DNA of 64,000 bases from Sanderia malayensis (taxonomy: Eukaryota; Cnidaria; Scyphozoa; Semaeostomeae; Pelagiidae). Below, in pieces: positions 21,687 to 34,326 of the stretch; the first letter of the stretch is position 1, and each line of letters opens with the position of its first letter. The notes under the pieces are model-generated. The model made no database searches, was not told the origin of the DNA, and saw only the letters and a list, made by a program, of their open reading frames with translations. The stretch is taken from the NCBI GenBank assembly GCA_013076295.1, contig RQOL01000721.1, forward strand, positions 132,213 through 196,212, in the 5' to 3' direction. Made by a program: the position numbers and the translations under genes.

Positions 21687-22828
21687 GATAAGTTCTCTTT
21701 CGTAGTGTTTCGTAGTGTTCTTGTCTCGTCTTCGTTGTCGTTATCGTGATAGTAATCGAAAATAGTTAGTGATTAGTAACAAGAGTGATCATTTATTGAT
21801 GGTGGTGGATCGAAGTTCATGATCCCTTGTTTCCATCAGCCAATAGCAATTCGAATAAGTAAAGCTATTAGAATCTATCTATCTGCTATTGTACACAGAT
21901 TTAACAAGGGTGCTAGCTAGTACACCACCAAGCGCCTACCCATTCACGGAGGCTTCGTCCCAAGAGCGTTGACTCATCTCAACTTGAGAATCTTGCTTTG
22001 TTCTATTGTTTACTATGGAGATCTGTTTGTGAAGGCTTGGATCAGATTACTGGTGAACAGATTATTACAATGTTTGATATTACATTATAAAATCATTTGA
22101 AAACACTGCAAAACGAAGTTAACTATGGGGATTTTGGAACATAAACGTATTTTGCAGTTTTTATCTCCCACCTTTGAGAGCGAAGATTCTGTCAAACTAA
22201 CGTGATCCCATCATGGCTTACAGTTGAGTAGTGTGCATTTAATAGCATGATATTGGAATTTAGTATTTATGAAACGATTCAAATTAAATGATATTGTCGA
22301 AAATTTGACAAAATGGCAAAACAAAGTTTACTATGGGGCTTTTTGAACATAAACGTATTTTGCAGTTTTTATCTAAAGTTGATGTTATTTACATTTAAGA
22401 GCGAAGATTCTGTTAAATCAATGTGATCGTATCATGGCTTACAGTTGAATAGTGTTTAATAGCATGATATTGGAATTTAACATTTGAATAAATTACTGTT
22501 CCTCGTGGTGCTTTGAGATCATTGTAAATAGCTTTTTGGGTCATTCAATTCCTCCACTTTAATCAACTGAAGCGCATCGAAATACAACTAGGTTAGGCCC
22601 CTTGTCGTCAAACTACAAACTATGTCCTCAAACTACACAAATACACTAATTACTTGAGATGGAACTCTTGAAAGTATCAGTTATATACATACTCTAGCTG
22701 TAGCCACTTATCAAGACATGATTGTGGGGCAGAACGACTTACGTGGGTGGGTGGAATGACTTTAGTGGGACGGATCGTAAGTGGGGCTGAATGCAGGTGG
22801 GACGGAAGGTCCGGCAACCCTGATGCTG

Positions 22829-23420
22829 ACAACGTTTAGAAGGACGGATTAGACATTGAGATGCTTCAAACCCTTTTGGAGATTGAGTCTCTTGCCAATA
22901 TCAACAAACTGTTTCGGAAATACAGCAATGTGCTCAGTTGCCAGAATGGGACCATGTCTCATTTTTTTAGCCTTAGTTTTTTTTTTTTAGTTTTAGTTTT
23001 TTAGTTTTTTAGTTTTAGTTTTTAATTTTCTAGTTTTTTTTTTTTTTAGTTTTTTTATTTCATACATTGATTTGGTTGTCATGCTGCTAAATTTCATAAG
23101 AGCACCCAGAGAGGGTGACTGGGCTTTGCATCTCATGTCAATTGGAGAAATAATTCGCTGGTGCTTTGCATATGACCGTACCAATTATGCACGATATCTG
23201 CCCTGGTATATTCGAAACATGACGACTCTATCCAAGACACATTCCGAAGTTGATGAATACTTCAAAGCTGGTGGGTTTTCAACTTAAATGACTGACCGAA
23301 ATACATTTGAAAAAATACCTATGGACCAAACTATTGAGGAGACTGTGAATAAAGAGACACAAACTCCGGGAGGAACCAAAGTTCCAGCTTGCAGAAAGGT
23401 CAATCTAGTAAAAATTCAAA
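22829..23420 (+). pseudogene. Uncharacterised repeat-encoded gene, C-terminal part
   Basis: After the MULE the gene resumes (EMLQTLLEIESLANINKLFR), is interrupted by a T-rich low-complexity run at 22970-23060, then gives LLNFIRAPREGDWALHL, FAYDRTNYARYLPWYIR, and after one stop at 23285-23287 continues with DQTIEETVNKETQTPGGTK. These are signature stretches of the same coral/fish multicopy family as 14720-15852. No biochemical function is known to me. Confidence 0.7.
22965..23060 (+). repeat. TTTTAG-type low-complexity run
   Basis: About 90 bases of irregular TTTTTAG/TTTAGTTTT units, inserted within the C-terminal coding fragment. It breaks the frame and has no coding value. Confidence 0.8.
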
Positions 23421-24589
23421 ATTGCTACCTACATATAACATTTCAGTCAAAAGTTAAACAAGTATTGCAAAAGTTTCTAATATTATTCTAATCATTCATA
23501 TTGCTACAATTTCAGGTTGTGTTGCAAGGTACTACATAACAGCAGATTACCTTTCTTCGTGTGTCTTGACCGAGCCAGTGCCATGCATCCAGATTTAAGA
23601 CTGAGCCGAATGCGTAAAGATGAAAGCAGTATAGTAATTGGGGGTTCCAGCACGAAATTTCCAACGCACAGGCACAGGAAGTCGTCACTTTAGTGACAAG
23701 TGAGGAATCCTCCTTTCACTGTGGCACAGTGAGCATATGGTTCTATATGATGGAAATTATTTTTGGTAAACGATATATTTTATAATTTTATGGCAAACTA
23801 TATATTTTCCATATTATGAACGTGTGGAATTTGATTAAGTTGTGTAATGGGATTTTCCCAAGGGAATGACCCATCAATGTCATTGTTGTGAGTCATAAGA
23901 TTGTCATGATTTTGCCACAGCTGTGGCGTGATGTCATTGGATCCTTTTTTTGGACATGTCTGAATAAGTGAAGGGGAAAAACCCAGTTTTAATTTAGGCA
24001 AAGGGAAACTATCTTTTTTCAACCAATCACAATGAAGCAAATTCCTTGTTTTAAATTCTTGAAGGAAATTTTACTTACAATGTATTTACCCCAAAATGCC
24101 GAAATCAGTTTATGCTATTCAAAATCAAATCACATGATACAAAAGAAACATCCAAGAAGCATTAGATCAGCGTGCAGTTGAAGCTGGTGATGACAATTCT
24201 TCATTCAATTTCAGTTTAAAGGCTTTTGTGGTATTATCTGTTGACATCGATGCTACATCTGCACCAATCACAAAAGTATTGAGTATCTTTCAAGAGTGTG
24301 AAAATATTACAATACTTGAGAAAAAGAGAAGAGGATACATGGTAGAGTTGAAAAAGATCTTGGAGGTACACGAAAAGAAAAACACAGTTAAACGGTTGAC
24401 TATGCAGCATACATTCAAAAGAAAAATATTACAAGTTAAATTACCAGCATCACCTTCAAGTTAAAATGATATACAACAGTGACAGCATTGGATTGAATGA
24501 TTTTATCATTCTGAAAAGAAAAAATATCTGATATGTTAAAGGTAAAGAATGATGAGTTTAATAAGATTTAATATATTAGATTATCATTA

Positions 24590-27571
24590 CAGCCTTTACC
24601 TTACACATCGTCAGGGTAGGCCAAAGAGCAAAGGTGGAGGTGGAGGTGGAGAGGTAGGCATATTATTAAAAATTATTCTGACTCATAGGCAAGTTAAAGT
24701 GAAGAAGTATTTGACATTTGAATGTTGTATTGTCCAGCTTACTCCAGCAAAACAAACATCAATTGTGTTCATTGTAACATATCTTTCGAGCTATGAGGCA
24801 TCAGATATATTTTTAAAGAATTCCATGAATGGGTTGAAACTGTTACTGCAAGCCAAAAGGAATTTGCTATTGCTGGAAATTTTAACATACATTTTGAAGA
24901 TGAAAATAACTCCCTATCAAAAAAGCTAACATGTATTTTCAATTATTTCCATCTAAAACAACATGATAATGCTCCTACCCATAGGTGTGCAGATATTTTA
25001 GACCTTGCTGTTACCAGTGAGGGAGGGAGAGATGTTGTCAATGTTGATGTAAATTACATTCATTTGAGTGATCACAAGTTAGTATCTTGCACGTTTTAGA
25101 TGAGGGTTGAATACCACGCCTATACTAAAGTCATTTTTAGAAATGCAAAGAAACTAGAAAATGAAAAATTCTTGAAAGAACTAGATACAGTTATTCAATC
25201 ACTAGAAATTCAGAAAGATTTCAAAAGTGTAATTATTGATTATAATAATAAACTCCTAAAGTGGAAAGAAATGTCAAACTAATAAGTGCTCCACCATGGT
25301 TCGATTCTGAGCATAGAGAGCTTACGAGAAGGAGAAGAAAAGCAGAAAAAGAATTCAGAAAGAGTGGAAGTGGTTTCCTTAAGGAAAATTACAAATGATT
25401 TAGATCAGAAACAACAAAACTTGCCAAATCTAAAAAACGACAATTTATCAACAACAGAATTTCAAACCCCGGTAACAAGTTGAAGTCGCTATTTTCTTTG
25501 ACAAAGTGTTTGATTAACAATGGGACAACCAGAAGCAATCCGAGTTGGGAGAGCAATGTTGAAACAGCAGACAACTTAACACACATTTTAAAGAAAAAAT
25601 GTTAAAACTAAGATCATTATTCAAGATGCAAGCAAATGACCAGTCAAATATAATACTTACTGATATGAACGGCTGTATACCACTGGAGAAATTCGAACCT
25701 GCAACAGAAGAAGAAATCTTACAAATAATAAAATCGAATAAGGTGAGTTGCTCACCAGATGATCCGCCTAATGCAAAACAAATTTCCAAGCACATGTATG
25801 TTTTACTACCATTGTGGGTCCAATTGGTTAATCTTTCTTTACGTACAGGCTCCATGGACTGTCTCCGATCAGCTGTTGTCATTCCGCGGTTAAGATATGT
25901 CAATTGCACAGCAGAAAATATTCACTACAAGGACTACAGGCCTGTGTCAAACCTCATGTATTTAAGTAAGATAATTGAAGCATGTGTCGCAAATAGACTA
26001 AATTTGAATGTGAAAAATAATGAGATAAATTCAACACAGCAATTGAAGAATAAAAAACAACACTCTACTGAGCTGCTGCTACTTAACAAAACAGAAGATA
26101 TCTTGAATACCTTTGATGACAAATGTGCAGCTGTGCTGTTACTACTAGATTTAGGTGCTGCCTTTGATACAGTTGATCAGGACAAGCTGATTAATATTTT
26201 GCTAAGAAGAATTGGGATCAATGGCGTAACATTAAAGTGGTTTCAATCATTTTTACAAGGTAGAACTCAAAGGGTGTACATACAAGGATCTTATTCTTAC
26301 CGTATTTCCTCGATTAAACGCCCCGGGTGTTTATTAATCTCGGCACTTTTTGAGGGGGCGCTTAATCGAGGGGGGCCATTATTCGAGGGGGGCGTTTATT
26401 AGAAAGTACAAGATCACAGGCTCTGTCATTGGGTCCAGAAAAAAAGAAAATTGTTTAGTTGAGCTTCGCTTTATCGAGCAACAACGTAGAAAATGAAAGT
26501 TGTCATGGTTTTGCACAAAGAGGGGGCGTTTAATCGAAGGGGCGTTTATTGCAAAAGCTGGCAGCATAAGGGGGCGTTTAATCGAGGGGGGGCGTTTAAT
26601 CGAGGAAATACGGTACTCTTGTGACATGGAATTTGGTGTCCCTCGAGGATCGGTACTTGGTCCAATTTTATTTAACATCTATATACAATCAATATATGCA
26701 GTGGTTAAGCAACATTCTTTTAACATTTTCGGTATTGGTCATGAGCATCAACTTTACAAACCTTTTCACCCGATTTTCCAATCAACTGTGTTAGCATCTG
26801 GAATTGAGAGGTGCCTGGGGGCTGTCAAAGAATGGATGGATTTGCACTTTTTAAAACTTAATACAGAAACAACGAAAATTTTAGTTCTTGTACCACCATC
26901 GGTGAAGTCAGAGATACTAATAAATGGAATTCAACTCGAGGATAGCTGCATTCAATTTGTTGAAAAAGCAAAGAACCTTGGAGTGTGCATTGACACTGAA
27001 TAGTCATTAACGCAACACATAAATACTATTGTTTCACAATGTCATTTTATGATTGGAAATATAGTAAAAATAAAAGCATTCCTGCGGCAAGAATGCATAA
27101 ATATTCTAATTACATCGTTCATAACCTCAACAATAAATTACTGTAACTCATTGTTCATTAAGCTTCCAAACTTCTTGCTTCAACGTCTCCAATCAGTACA
27201 AAACAGAGCCATCCTGGAAATCTTCAAAAGAACCAAATTTGATCAACGTCCAATTTCCAATTTATTTTTACAACTACATTGGCTCAAGATTAGGGAAGAA
27301 ATTGTATTTAAACCATGTTTGGTTGTTCATATGTGTGTATGGGGCAGCCACCGGAAAGTTTGAGAAAAGAGATATTTATATTAAAGATCTTACCCTAATC
27401 TTGTAGGCTAAAATGCACACGACACAGTGCAGATATAGGGCCTTCTTTCGAGCTGGGCCAATTTACTGGAATAAACTTCCAATAGAAATAAGGCAAACAG
27501 ATGAAATTGATGTGTTCAAGAAAAAACTCAAGTCCTTTTTATTGATAGTAAATCTTGAAAAGTTTTATAAT
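24590..27571 (+). pseudogene. LINE (jockey/CR1/L2-like) endonuclease and reverse transcriptase
   Basis: A 5'-truncated element. The endonuclease part is seen as GRPKSKGGGGGGEVGILLK near 24615 and, after a frameshift near 24865, GNFNIHFEDENNSLSKKL and HLSDHKLVSCTF (about 25090). The RT shows YKDYRPVSNLMYLSKIIEA, LLLDLGAAFDTVDQDKLINI (first catalytic Asp) and, beyond a 314-bp MITE, GVPRGSVLGPILFNIYI. The catalytic YxDD is not recognisable; FGIGHEHQLYK stands where it should be. An in-frame TAG is at 27001-27003 and more frameshifts follow 27363. The C-terminal tail (GPIYWNKLPIEIRQTDEIDV ending EKFYN) is typical of CR1/L2-like LINEs. It is dead. Confidence 0.82.
26300..26613. mobile_element. MITE with TA duplication inside the LINE RT
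   Basis: 314 bases with inverted ends CCGTATTTCCTCGATTAAAC / reverse complement, flanked by TA on both sides (26298-26299, 26614-26615), as in Tc1/mariner-type MITEs. The GGGGGCGTTTAATCGAGG motif is repeated several times inside, at 26521-26600 and near 26350. Removing it rejoins the LINE frame between VYIQGSYSY and SCDMEFGVPRGS. It has no coding capacity. Confidence 0.88.
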
Positions 27572-27819
27572 TAATTTGATTAAATATGTTAAGTTCACAG
27601 TTTAAGCAAGTTGCATGCACTACGTTGCAGCAAGAGAAACTGTGGGTAAACCTAATTTATTATTATTTTTATCATTATAAAGAATTATGAATTTAATGAA
27701 AGAATTATTTTCATTTTTGATAAGATAATATCCGTATACATAACTTCTGTTCTTTTTAAAGTGCCTCTACACCTTATTTTTTATTCTTTACATCGATAAG
27801 ACCTTCTTTGCTGATTTTA

Positions 27820-28205
27820 GATCTGAAAATATTTTTTATATCTGACGTATAGTTAACGAATTATAACATGGTGAAGTGTCGATGTTTCGCCATTCTCACC
27901 ATTTTTTCGGTTAACTGCGTCCAGTCAACTATGACATCATAGTTGAGCCTAGTTGTGCCCCATTCATTTTCCCATACTGAAGCACCAAATCTGACATGGA
28001 TTTTCTCTCACACGATGGGCTCGATATTTGTTTTTTTGACCTTGATGATAAAAAAAAGGTTGGCGCATAATGGCATTTGAGCTTAAAAGGCTTGCGATGA
28101 GTTTGTAGACTTTGGGAGGAATTACAAAATTCCCATGTAGTGCCTGCTGGTTGTGGCAGGAATGAAAAGAGTCAAACTTTGACCTTTTCCCAACCAACAA
28201 ATTTT
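27820..28205. repeat. Interspersed repeat copy, inverted relative to 1690-2085
   Basis: It shares blocks around GAAGTGTCGATGTTTCGCCA, CTATGACATCATAGTTG and GGAGGAATTACAAAATTCC with 1690-2085 on the other strand. It has no ORF. The two copies suggest a moderately old dispersed family. Confidence 0.55.
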
Positions 28206-28307
28206 TCATTTCGGGTTTGGCCTACGGCTCTTTTATTGACGTATTTTTATTGTTCGTGTTATCATTCATTGTATCTGAGTTTAGTCGAAGTTATTGAATA
28301 GTTTTAG

Positions 28308-28620
28308 ATGGCAAATAGGGATGAACCAAGCTATAGAGTTCGAAATAATATTGGGAGACCTGAGTTGAATGTCAGTGCAAGCGCACTTGCTGTTGGTGCT
28401 TATAATTATGATTCTAGTTCTGGGGCTCCTGAAAGTGGTTCTACCGAGCAGGTCTCACATTCAATACTGTCACCAAGGGATATGTTACCCAATTATAGCA
28501 ATTTTGCAGGACCTATGCTGTCCCAGAGGCGACGACCGAAAAGATATACTAGAAAAAAGTATCTGTGGAGATATAGGTTCACTGATATAGGTTCGTACCT
28601 CACTCAGTTTCGCTTGGTCC
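28308..28620 (+). CDS. Orphan exon-like ORF, unknown product
   Basis: The frame starts MANRDEPSYRVRNNIGRPEL and runs through a Ser/Gly-rich stretch to a basic segment (SQRRRPKRYTRKKYLWRYRF); the ORF stays open to 28841 but loses protein character after about 28620. A possible donor (TAG|GTTCGTA) lies near 28592, and a second exon-like stretch (TIAESQINEDQHLHEELPIA) is near 29000-29080, ending at a GTAATT donor. I do not recognise it. It may be the 5' end of the cysteine-rich gene at 47760, separated from it by the DIRS and Helitron insertions, but this is speculation. Confidence 0.35.
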
Positions 28621-29329
28621 CTGAAAAAAGCCCCCCTCAACCTTTTGTTGTGGAAAGAAATTTTTCGTGTGCACTGATTTATTTTATAGCAAGTTATTGG
28701 ACAGTTATTTTGCACAAACATTGTTCTGAATTTTACTCAAAAATTGTATTGAGCTTTTTTTCTCTACTTCTAATTATTACGCCCTCTCCCCTCCTTCTCT
28801 ATTTGAAACCTCAACAATTAAATAAGCTGCCCAGGGCTTAATAAGGTTTTTATGCAGTATTCCAACGAGCATAATAGGAATCCAGGGACAGGGCAGAAAC
28901 ATTCATATCTAAGAAATCAGGCACCAATGACGTACTCTGCAGTGTGGGCTCTATTTTAAATTATAACATTGTTATTAAAAGATTTGTTTTATTCAAGAGA
29001 ACCATTGCAGAAAGTCAAATAAATGAAGATCAGCATTTACACGAGGAGTTGCCCATTGCTAGTTGTCAAGAACATGAATATGGTAATTTGCTGCATATTT
29101 GCTACGTAATTAGCTATATGTTTAAACATGTTTGTTTAGAATGACTGTGGTGAAATGTTTTGTTTTTGGTAAATCAGTTTGCAACTGGAAAGTATGACCC
29201 ATATGCAGTTTATTTGGTGCCCATTTTAATGAGAGATAATAATGACTTGGAATGGGTGTTTAATAAGAAAAAAGTAAACTAAGTAAAAAGTTATGAGTTT
29301 TCAATAAATACTAAAATCATAGCGGCAAA

Positions 29330-29875
29330 GGTGTCCGCACCAAAGGCAACCCAGTTGACGTGTTGTAGCCCCCGTAGCCCTTTCGTGCTCCTCTTATTCT
29401 TTTCCAAAAACACTCTCATTTACTTCCCTTCATCTCCTCCAGTGTCGAGGCTCTTTTTGCCTAAAAATTCCTTTAAATTTTAAAGATATTTCCACTTTTC
29501 CACTCTCAAAATTCTTCTCCCTCCGTTTTCCTGTAGCGAGGCCTTTCTCTTTGGTGTGAGAGGATGGCGTGCATGCTGTCTTGCTGGCCTCTCGTTTTGC
29601 GTGCGAGGGAGATGCCCAGAGCTTGACAACAGCGTCGTCGATGTTTTGCCTCGCTGAGCCTTTTCGAAACAATGAAACCCTGTTGCTTTTCGCACTAATC
29701 CGCATGCGTCCTTTGTTACTCTGGCTTTTGATTGACGAGGAAGTTCCATCCTTCTTTCTGCAAGTGTGTGATTTTTTTCCAACATATTATTATCATGTAG
29801 TAATTTATATTCGACGGTTTGATACTTACACAAGTTATTACTGCCAGATTTCTTATTGCACGTTGTTCCGGACTT
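29330..29875. other. Unassigned sequence left of DIRS element
   Basis: Moderately CpG-rich sequence with overlapping short ORFs on both strands. None shows a domain. It could be part of the DIRS left end or the 5' flank of the Helitron; I could not decide. Confidence 0.4.
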
Positions 29876-30333
29876 CAATCCTCAACAATATCCCGCAGGT
29901 AAGTGCGTTTTCCCTTCATTCTTCTCTACAATCAGCTACGTCACTTCGTGATCCCATGAGAAGCGAGCGCATGCGCTACTGGTCATTGCGAGTCATACGT
30001 TACTGGCATACGGTCACGTTTTTTCTATCGTCCGAGAAATACCGCGCAACTAACTTTGAATAGTACTCACGATATTCGAATTTCTTGCTGATCGATTGCA
30101 AGAATTGGTTACAGTTATTCTGGTTATTTCAACATTCCATTTTTCACTAGTTTTGAGTTTGTAAGTACCCACACATTTTGTTTTATCCTTTCGTAAAATA
30201 ACATTTGATCTTTAGTTCGTTGTTACTAAATTGATACTTGAGATACATTATGGATACATATATTAAGAAAACATTAACTTAAATGAAATATAAGTTTCTT
30301 CGGGTAAATTTCAGTTGAATTAAATTCTATAAA

Positions 30334-31643
30334 ATGGACCCTCCATCGTCGGAAACCCCTTCTGGGGAGGTGACTGAAGTAGAACCCGTTAACACGTCAA
30401 ATACGAGCCCTGCTACCCTTGGTAAAACTTTAAGCAATATTAATGATAACTTGCAAGTAATGTCGCAGCTGTTGCTTAAACTAACATCAGACAAAACTGA
30501 TTTAGACGACCCAGCTGATGAGCAACGATCAATTTCCCATTGGCCCACCGGGCATCCTGATACGCCTTACAGGCATTCCGAAACGCCTACCAGGCAGTTT
30601 GATATGTCCACCGGACAAAATATTAGTCAGGCTAACAGCCACATGTTTGCTAATCAGGAAATTCCTGAAACATCCACCGGATTTTCGCGTGGAAAGCAAC
30701 GCTTAGGACCTGCACTGAGCTCAAAATTCAAGGAGCCCGTTAATAATACCGCAGATGATGCTCTCAGCATTCATGCAAGTGATTCTGAGGGAGAAGAAGT
30801 TTCTTCGGAAGTTCCCTTGATGCTGCGGTAGCACATTTGCTATCGAACAAGAATTCTAAGGAGATTAATGACATACAGGGCCTTCTAGATACATTAGCCC
30901 AAGCTCTAGAATCCCCGTCCGACGTCTCAGACGATGTTAGCCCGAAACTAGCTGAAATTGTCAACTCTCGTTGGGGAAAACTTCTTTCTCAAGAAAAACT
31001 GACACCAATTTTGAATAAATATCTGCGACCCGGTAACTGTGAGGCACTTTTTCCTGTGAAAGTCAACAAGGAAGCATGGGTGAATCTGCGAGTGGATAAA
31101 AAGCAATACGATCTTCGTCTAGCTAACTTACAGCAGACACTTCAAAAGGTAGCCATCATTTCGCTTAATACGACAGATTTTCTGCTTACCAAAGCAAACT
31201 TGAATAATGATGCTATCAACAAACACGTATCTGCAAATGTTGACGCTTTAGCTCTCCTCAGTCACGCAACTGCGAGCCTCTCCTCACTACGCAGAGCTTC
31301 CCTCAAGTCCACCCTTAAACCTGAATACCAGTCATTATGCTCAAACACTGACGCAGAACCTCACAGCCCATTCCTTTTTGGGGAGGACTTTGGCAAAATG
31401 GTGAAAGATATCGATGAATCACGCAAAATTGGTCGTGCCTTTAAATCCCCTGGAGGTCAAAAAGCACAAACCTCATTTGCCAGCTCAAATCGGATGCATC
31501 CATACCGACATCCAACAAGACGTCCACAAAATGATTTTTTGTGGAAAGGCCCCCAAAACCCACCTTTTCGGAAAAAACCTTACTTCAGTCACCGACCCCC
31601 TCCTCAGCAGAAAAGACAAAATCCGCAACAGAAGCAATTTTAA
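30334..31643 (+). pseudogene. DIRS ORF1 (gag-like), one frameshift
   Basis: It begins MDPPSSETPSGEVTEVEPVN and is acidic and Ser/Thr/Pro-rich at first, with a degenerate repeated PxTGxPDTPYRHSETPTR-like stretch near 30545-30625. A frameshift near 30815 leads to AHLLSNKNSKEINDIQGLLD. The C-terminal region is basic (GGQKAQTSFASSNRMHPYRH ... PPPQQKRQNPQQKQF), suited to nucleic-acid binding. No zinc knuckle is present. It is assigned by position and composition, since gag of DIRS elements is poorly conserved. Confidence 0.65.
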
Positions 31644-33606
31644 GAGAAATGGATAATGTTTATTCTGTAAGTGAATTTTCTATTTTAATTCCTAAGATTA
31701 AAAGACTTTTTCAGTGCCAATGTGATAATTTTAATGCCGGGAGAGTTGCAACATTTATCCCAGCTTGGCACCGCCTTACCAACGACCCAGAAATACTTTC
31801 TGCGGTCGCTGGAGCTAAAATTGAGCTTGACAGCCCCCCTAGTCCACTGGAAGACAAGAAGCGAACATTTCCCCAAAAGAAAGCCAAATTATAAACGCTG
31901 AAATTATAGCTTTGTTAAAAAAGGGTGTCTTAGAAATCACGACCCCGGAACCTGGGCAAGTTATCTCCCCTATATTTATTGTCCCCAAACCTGACGGAAC
32001 TTTTCGCATGATATTAAATTTGAAAGAATTTAATCACCACGTTGTCTATCACCATTTTAAAATGGATACCTTACACACCATCACGCAGCTCATGACAAAA
32101 AATTGCTTTATGGCGTCTCTAGACTTAAAAGATGCTTATTATAGCATTCCAGTGGATCCGCAACACAGAAAATACCTTTGCTTTCGATTCAATGAAATCT
32201 TATATCAATACACATGTTTTCCTAATGGTCTGTCATGTTGCCCACGAATATTTACAAAACTTCTTAAGCCGGCTTTAACCATGTTGCATAAGAAAGGGCA
32301 CATTGTTACTGCATATTTAGATGATATCTATATCCAAGCAAATACTTTAGAAGCATGTAACCGTGCAGTAATTGATACCATGGTATTATTCACAAACTTA
32401 GGATTCATAATTCACCCCTCCAACTCAGCATTTACACCATCAAAAGAGCTAAGAATGTTGGGATTTATCCTTAACTCGGAGTTAATGACAGTCCGCCCTC
32501 CTCAAGATAAGGTGGAATCCTTGATAGGCTTATGCAATGCTGTGCTTGCAAGCGATCTAATTACAATTCGAACCATTGCCAAACTCTTAGGAAAGTTTAT
32601 TTCCTTTTGCCCCGGTGTTCAATTTGGCCCCCTTTATTTTCGACGTCTCGAAAGGGCCAAAACATTAGCATTAAAAACAAATTATGGCAATTTCGAAAAG
32701 AAAATGTTGATCGCCAAGGAAGAGCGTGAGGAGATTAATTGGTGGGTAGAAAATGCCGCAAATTCATTTAAACACATAATAGAAACTGAGCCAAATGTGG
32801 TTATTGAAACAGATGCCTCTAATATTGGTTGGGGGGCCGTTTGTGACAACGTCACAGCAGGAGGACTTTGGTCTCAAGACGAACAAAAGTTTCACATAAA
32901 TTACCTTGAGATGTTAGCGATCTCATTTGGCTTAAAGGCCTTGCTTTCTGATAAGAACACATTACACGTTCGAGTAATGTCAGATAACACTACAGCCGTC
33001 ATGGTGTTAAGGAATATGGGCACTAGTCATTCAAAGGATTGTGATGACATTTGCAAATCGATATGGGGGTGGTGTATAGAGCGTAATCTATGGTTATCAA
33101 TCTACCACATCCCGGGAAAGCTCAATATTATTGCAGATAAAATTTCTAGAAACAAGGAGCCAACATCTGCAGAATGGAAAATCGATTCAACCGCTACAGG
33201 TCGTTGTTTTGAGAACCTCTCTTTCACACCAAATATAGATCTCTTTGCATCTCGATTAAATTATCAATTAAAACCATATGTGTCTTATCAACCTGATTCT
33301 TCTGCATGTGCAGTTGACGCGTTTTCTATAAATTGGAGCTTATATGATTTTTATGCTTTTCCCCCTTTTAGCTTGATTCCCAAGGTATTAAGCAAAATAA
33401 GTCCAGATCAAGCGGAAGGAATTTGTGTGTTTCCAGACTGGCCAACACAGCCCTGGTACCCAGTAGTAAAAACTTTGCTGAAATCAAATCCCATTGTGCT
33501 CAAACCAAAGAAGGATCTTCTGACCTTACCAAACCACCCCAACAAACAGCATCCTCTCCATTCCAAACTACAACTAATTGTATGTCGCTTATCAGCAAAA
33601 GTCTAA
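31541..33606 (+). pseudogene. DIRS reverse transcriptase/RNase H, one frameshift
   Basis: It overlaps the 3' end of ORF1 by about 100 bases in another frame. A frameshift near 31870-31880 separates the leader (WHRLTNDPEILSAVAGAKIE) from the RT. RT motifs: SPIFIVPKPDGTFRMILNLK, FMASLDLKDAYYSIPV (catalytic Asp), FPNGLSCCPRIFTKL and TAYLDDIYI (catalytic YLDD). RNase H: VIETDASNIGWGAVCDN, INYLEMLA and VMSDNTTAVMVLR. The RNase H/connector tail ends with FPDWPTQPWYPVV. The catalytic residues are all present, so only the frameshift disables it. Confidence 0.88.
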
Positions 33607-34162
33607 AATCAAGCAGCCTGTCTTCCTCAGCCCAAAATCTAATCTTCTCTTCATGGCGTCCTGGCACCTTAAAACAATATCAATCTTATTTAAATAGATG
33701 GGAACAATTTTGTTATGCACATAACCTTGAAGTATACAACCCTTCTGTTGAAGAGGTCGTTGAATTTCTTACATCATTATTTACTGAAGGCCTGGGCTAC
33801 AGTGCCATTAATACTGCCAGATCGGCTCTTTCATCTATCATTTCAACTCTTTAAGAAAGGACAGCACCCAGTTGTTTGTAAGTTTTCAATCACCATACAA
33901 ACCGGTTTCTAAAGACACCATTGCCAGATGGGTAAAGGAAACTCTCAAACTTGCTGGCATTGATACAAGCAAATTTTCCGCTCATAGTTGCCGAGCCGCC
34001 TCAACGTCAGCTGCCCAACAAGCCGGTTTATCGCTGCCAAAAATAATGGAAACTGCTGGCTGGTCTAATGCAAAGACATTTGCGCAATTCTATTGCAGAA
34101 ATGTAGAAAAAGACAATTTTGGACATCGTATTTTAACCGCATCATCTAAACCACCTAGTTAA
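33423..34162 (+). pseudogene. DIRS tyrosine recombinase with internal deletion
   Basis: It overlaps the RT C-terminus in another frame, as in other DIRS elements. The SAM-like N-terminal domain is present (SSWRPGTLKQYQSYLNRWEQ, NTARSALSSIIST, to 33852). The frame then stops and jumps to the catalytic C-terminal part (KPVSKDTIARWVKETLKLAG, HSCRAAS carrying HxxR, GWSNAKTFAQFYCRNV carrying the nucleophile Tyr). The intervening region with the first catalytic Arg, roughly 100 residues in relatives, is missing between about 33852 and 33865. So the recombinase cannot be active, although its flanks are well preserved. Confidence 0.85.
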
Positions 34163-34326
34163 ATTTTTCAAGTTTAGCGATGTAGCCTTTTTCAATTTCA
34201 TCAATATCTGTTTGGTTTTCACTGAGTTCTTATTATTTTACAACATAATGCGCCATTTTTCTGGTGCTATTCGTGACACTGGGCTTTGAAATCTCATGGG
34301 ATTACGAAGTGACGTAGCTGATTGTA

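Larger units (their letters stand above)
15862..22819. mobile_element. Mutator-like element (MULE) with 9-bp target duplication
   Basis: The element is flanked by a perfect 9-bp direct repeat CTGATGCTG (15853-15861 and 22820-22828), the length typical of MULEs. Diverged terminal inverted repeats of about 100 bases (15862-15965, 22722-22819; roughly 75 percent identity by eye) are rich in CCGCCCCACC/GTCATTCC motifs. On the minus strand it encodes a PHD/FLYWCH/MULE transposase (21686-19859). It interrupts the uncharacterised gene at 14720-15852 and 22829-23420, whose two halves rejoin when it is removed. A Penelope-like unit is nested at 16490-19675. The degraded genes and diverged ends make it older than transposon B. 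Confidence 0.88.

Noticed and set aside
15862..22819. hAT element, from an 8-bp TGATGCTG match at the ends
   Set aside because: The direct repeat is in fact 9 bp, terminal repeats are about 100 bases and the encoded protein is MULE-type, so MULE fits better.
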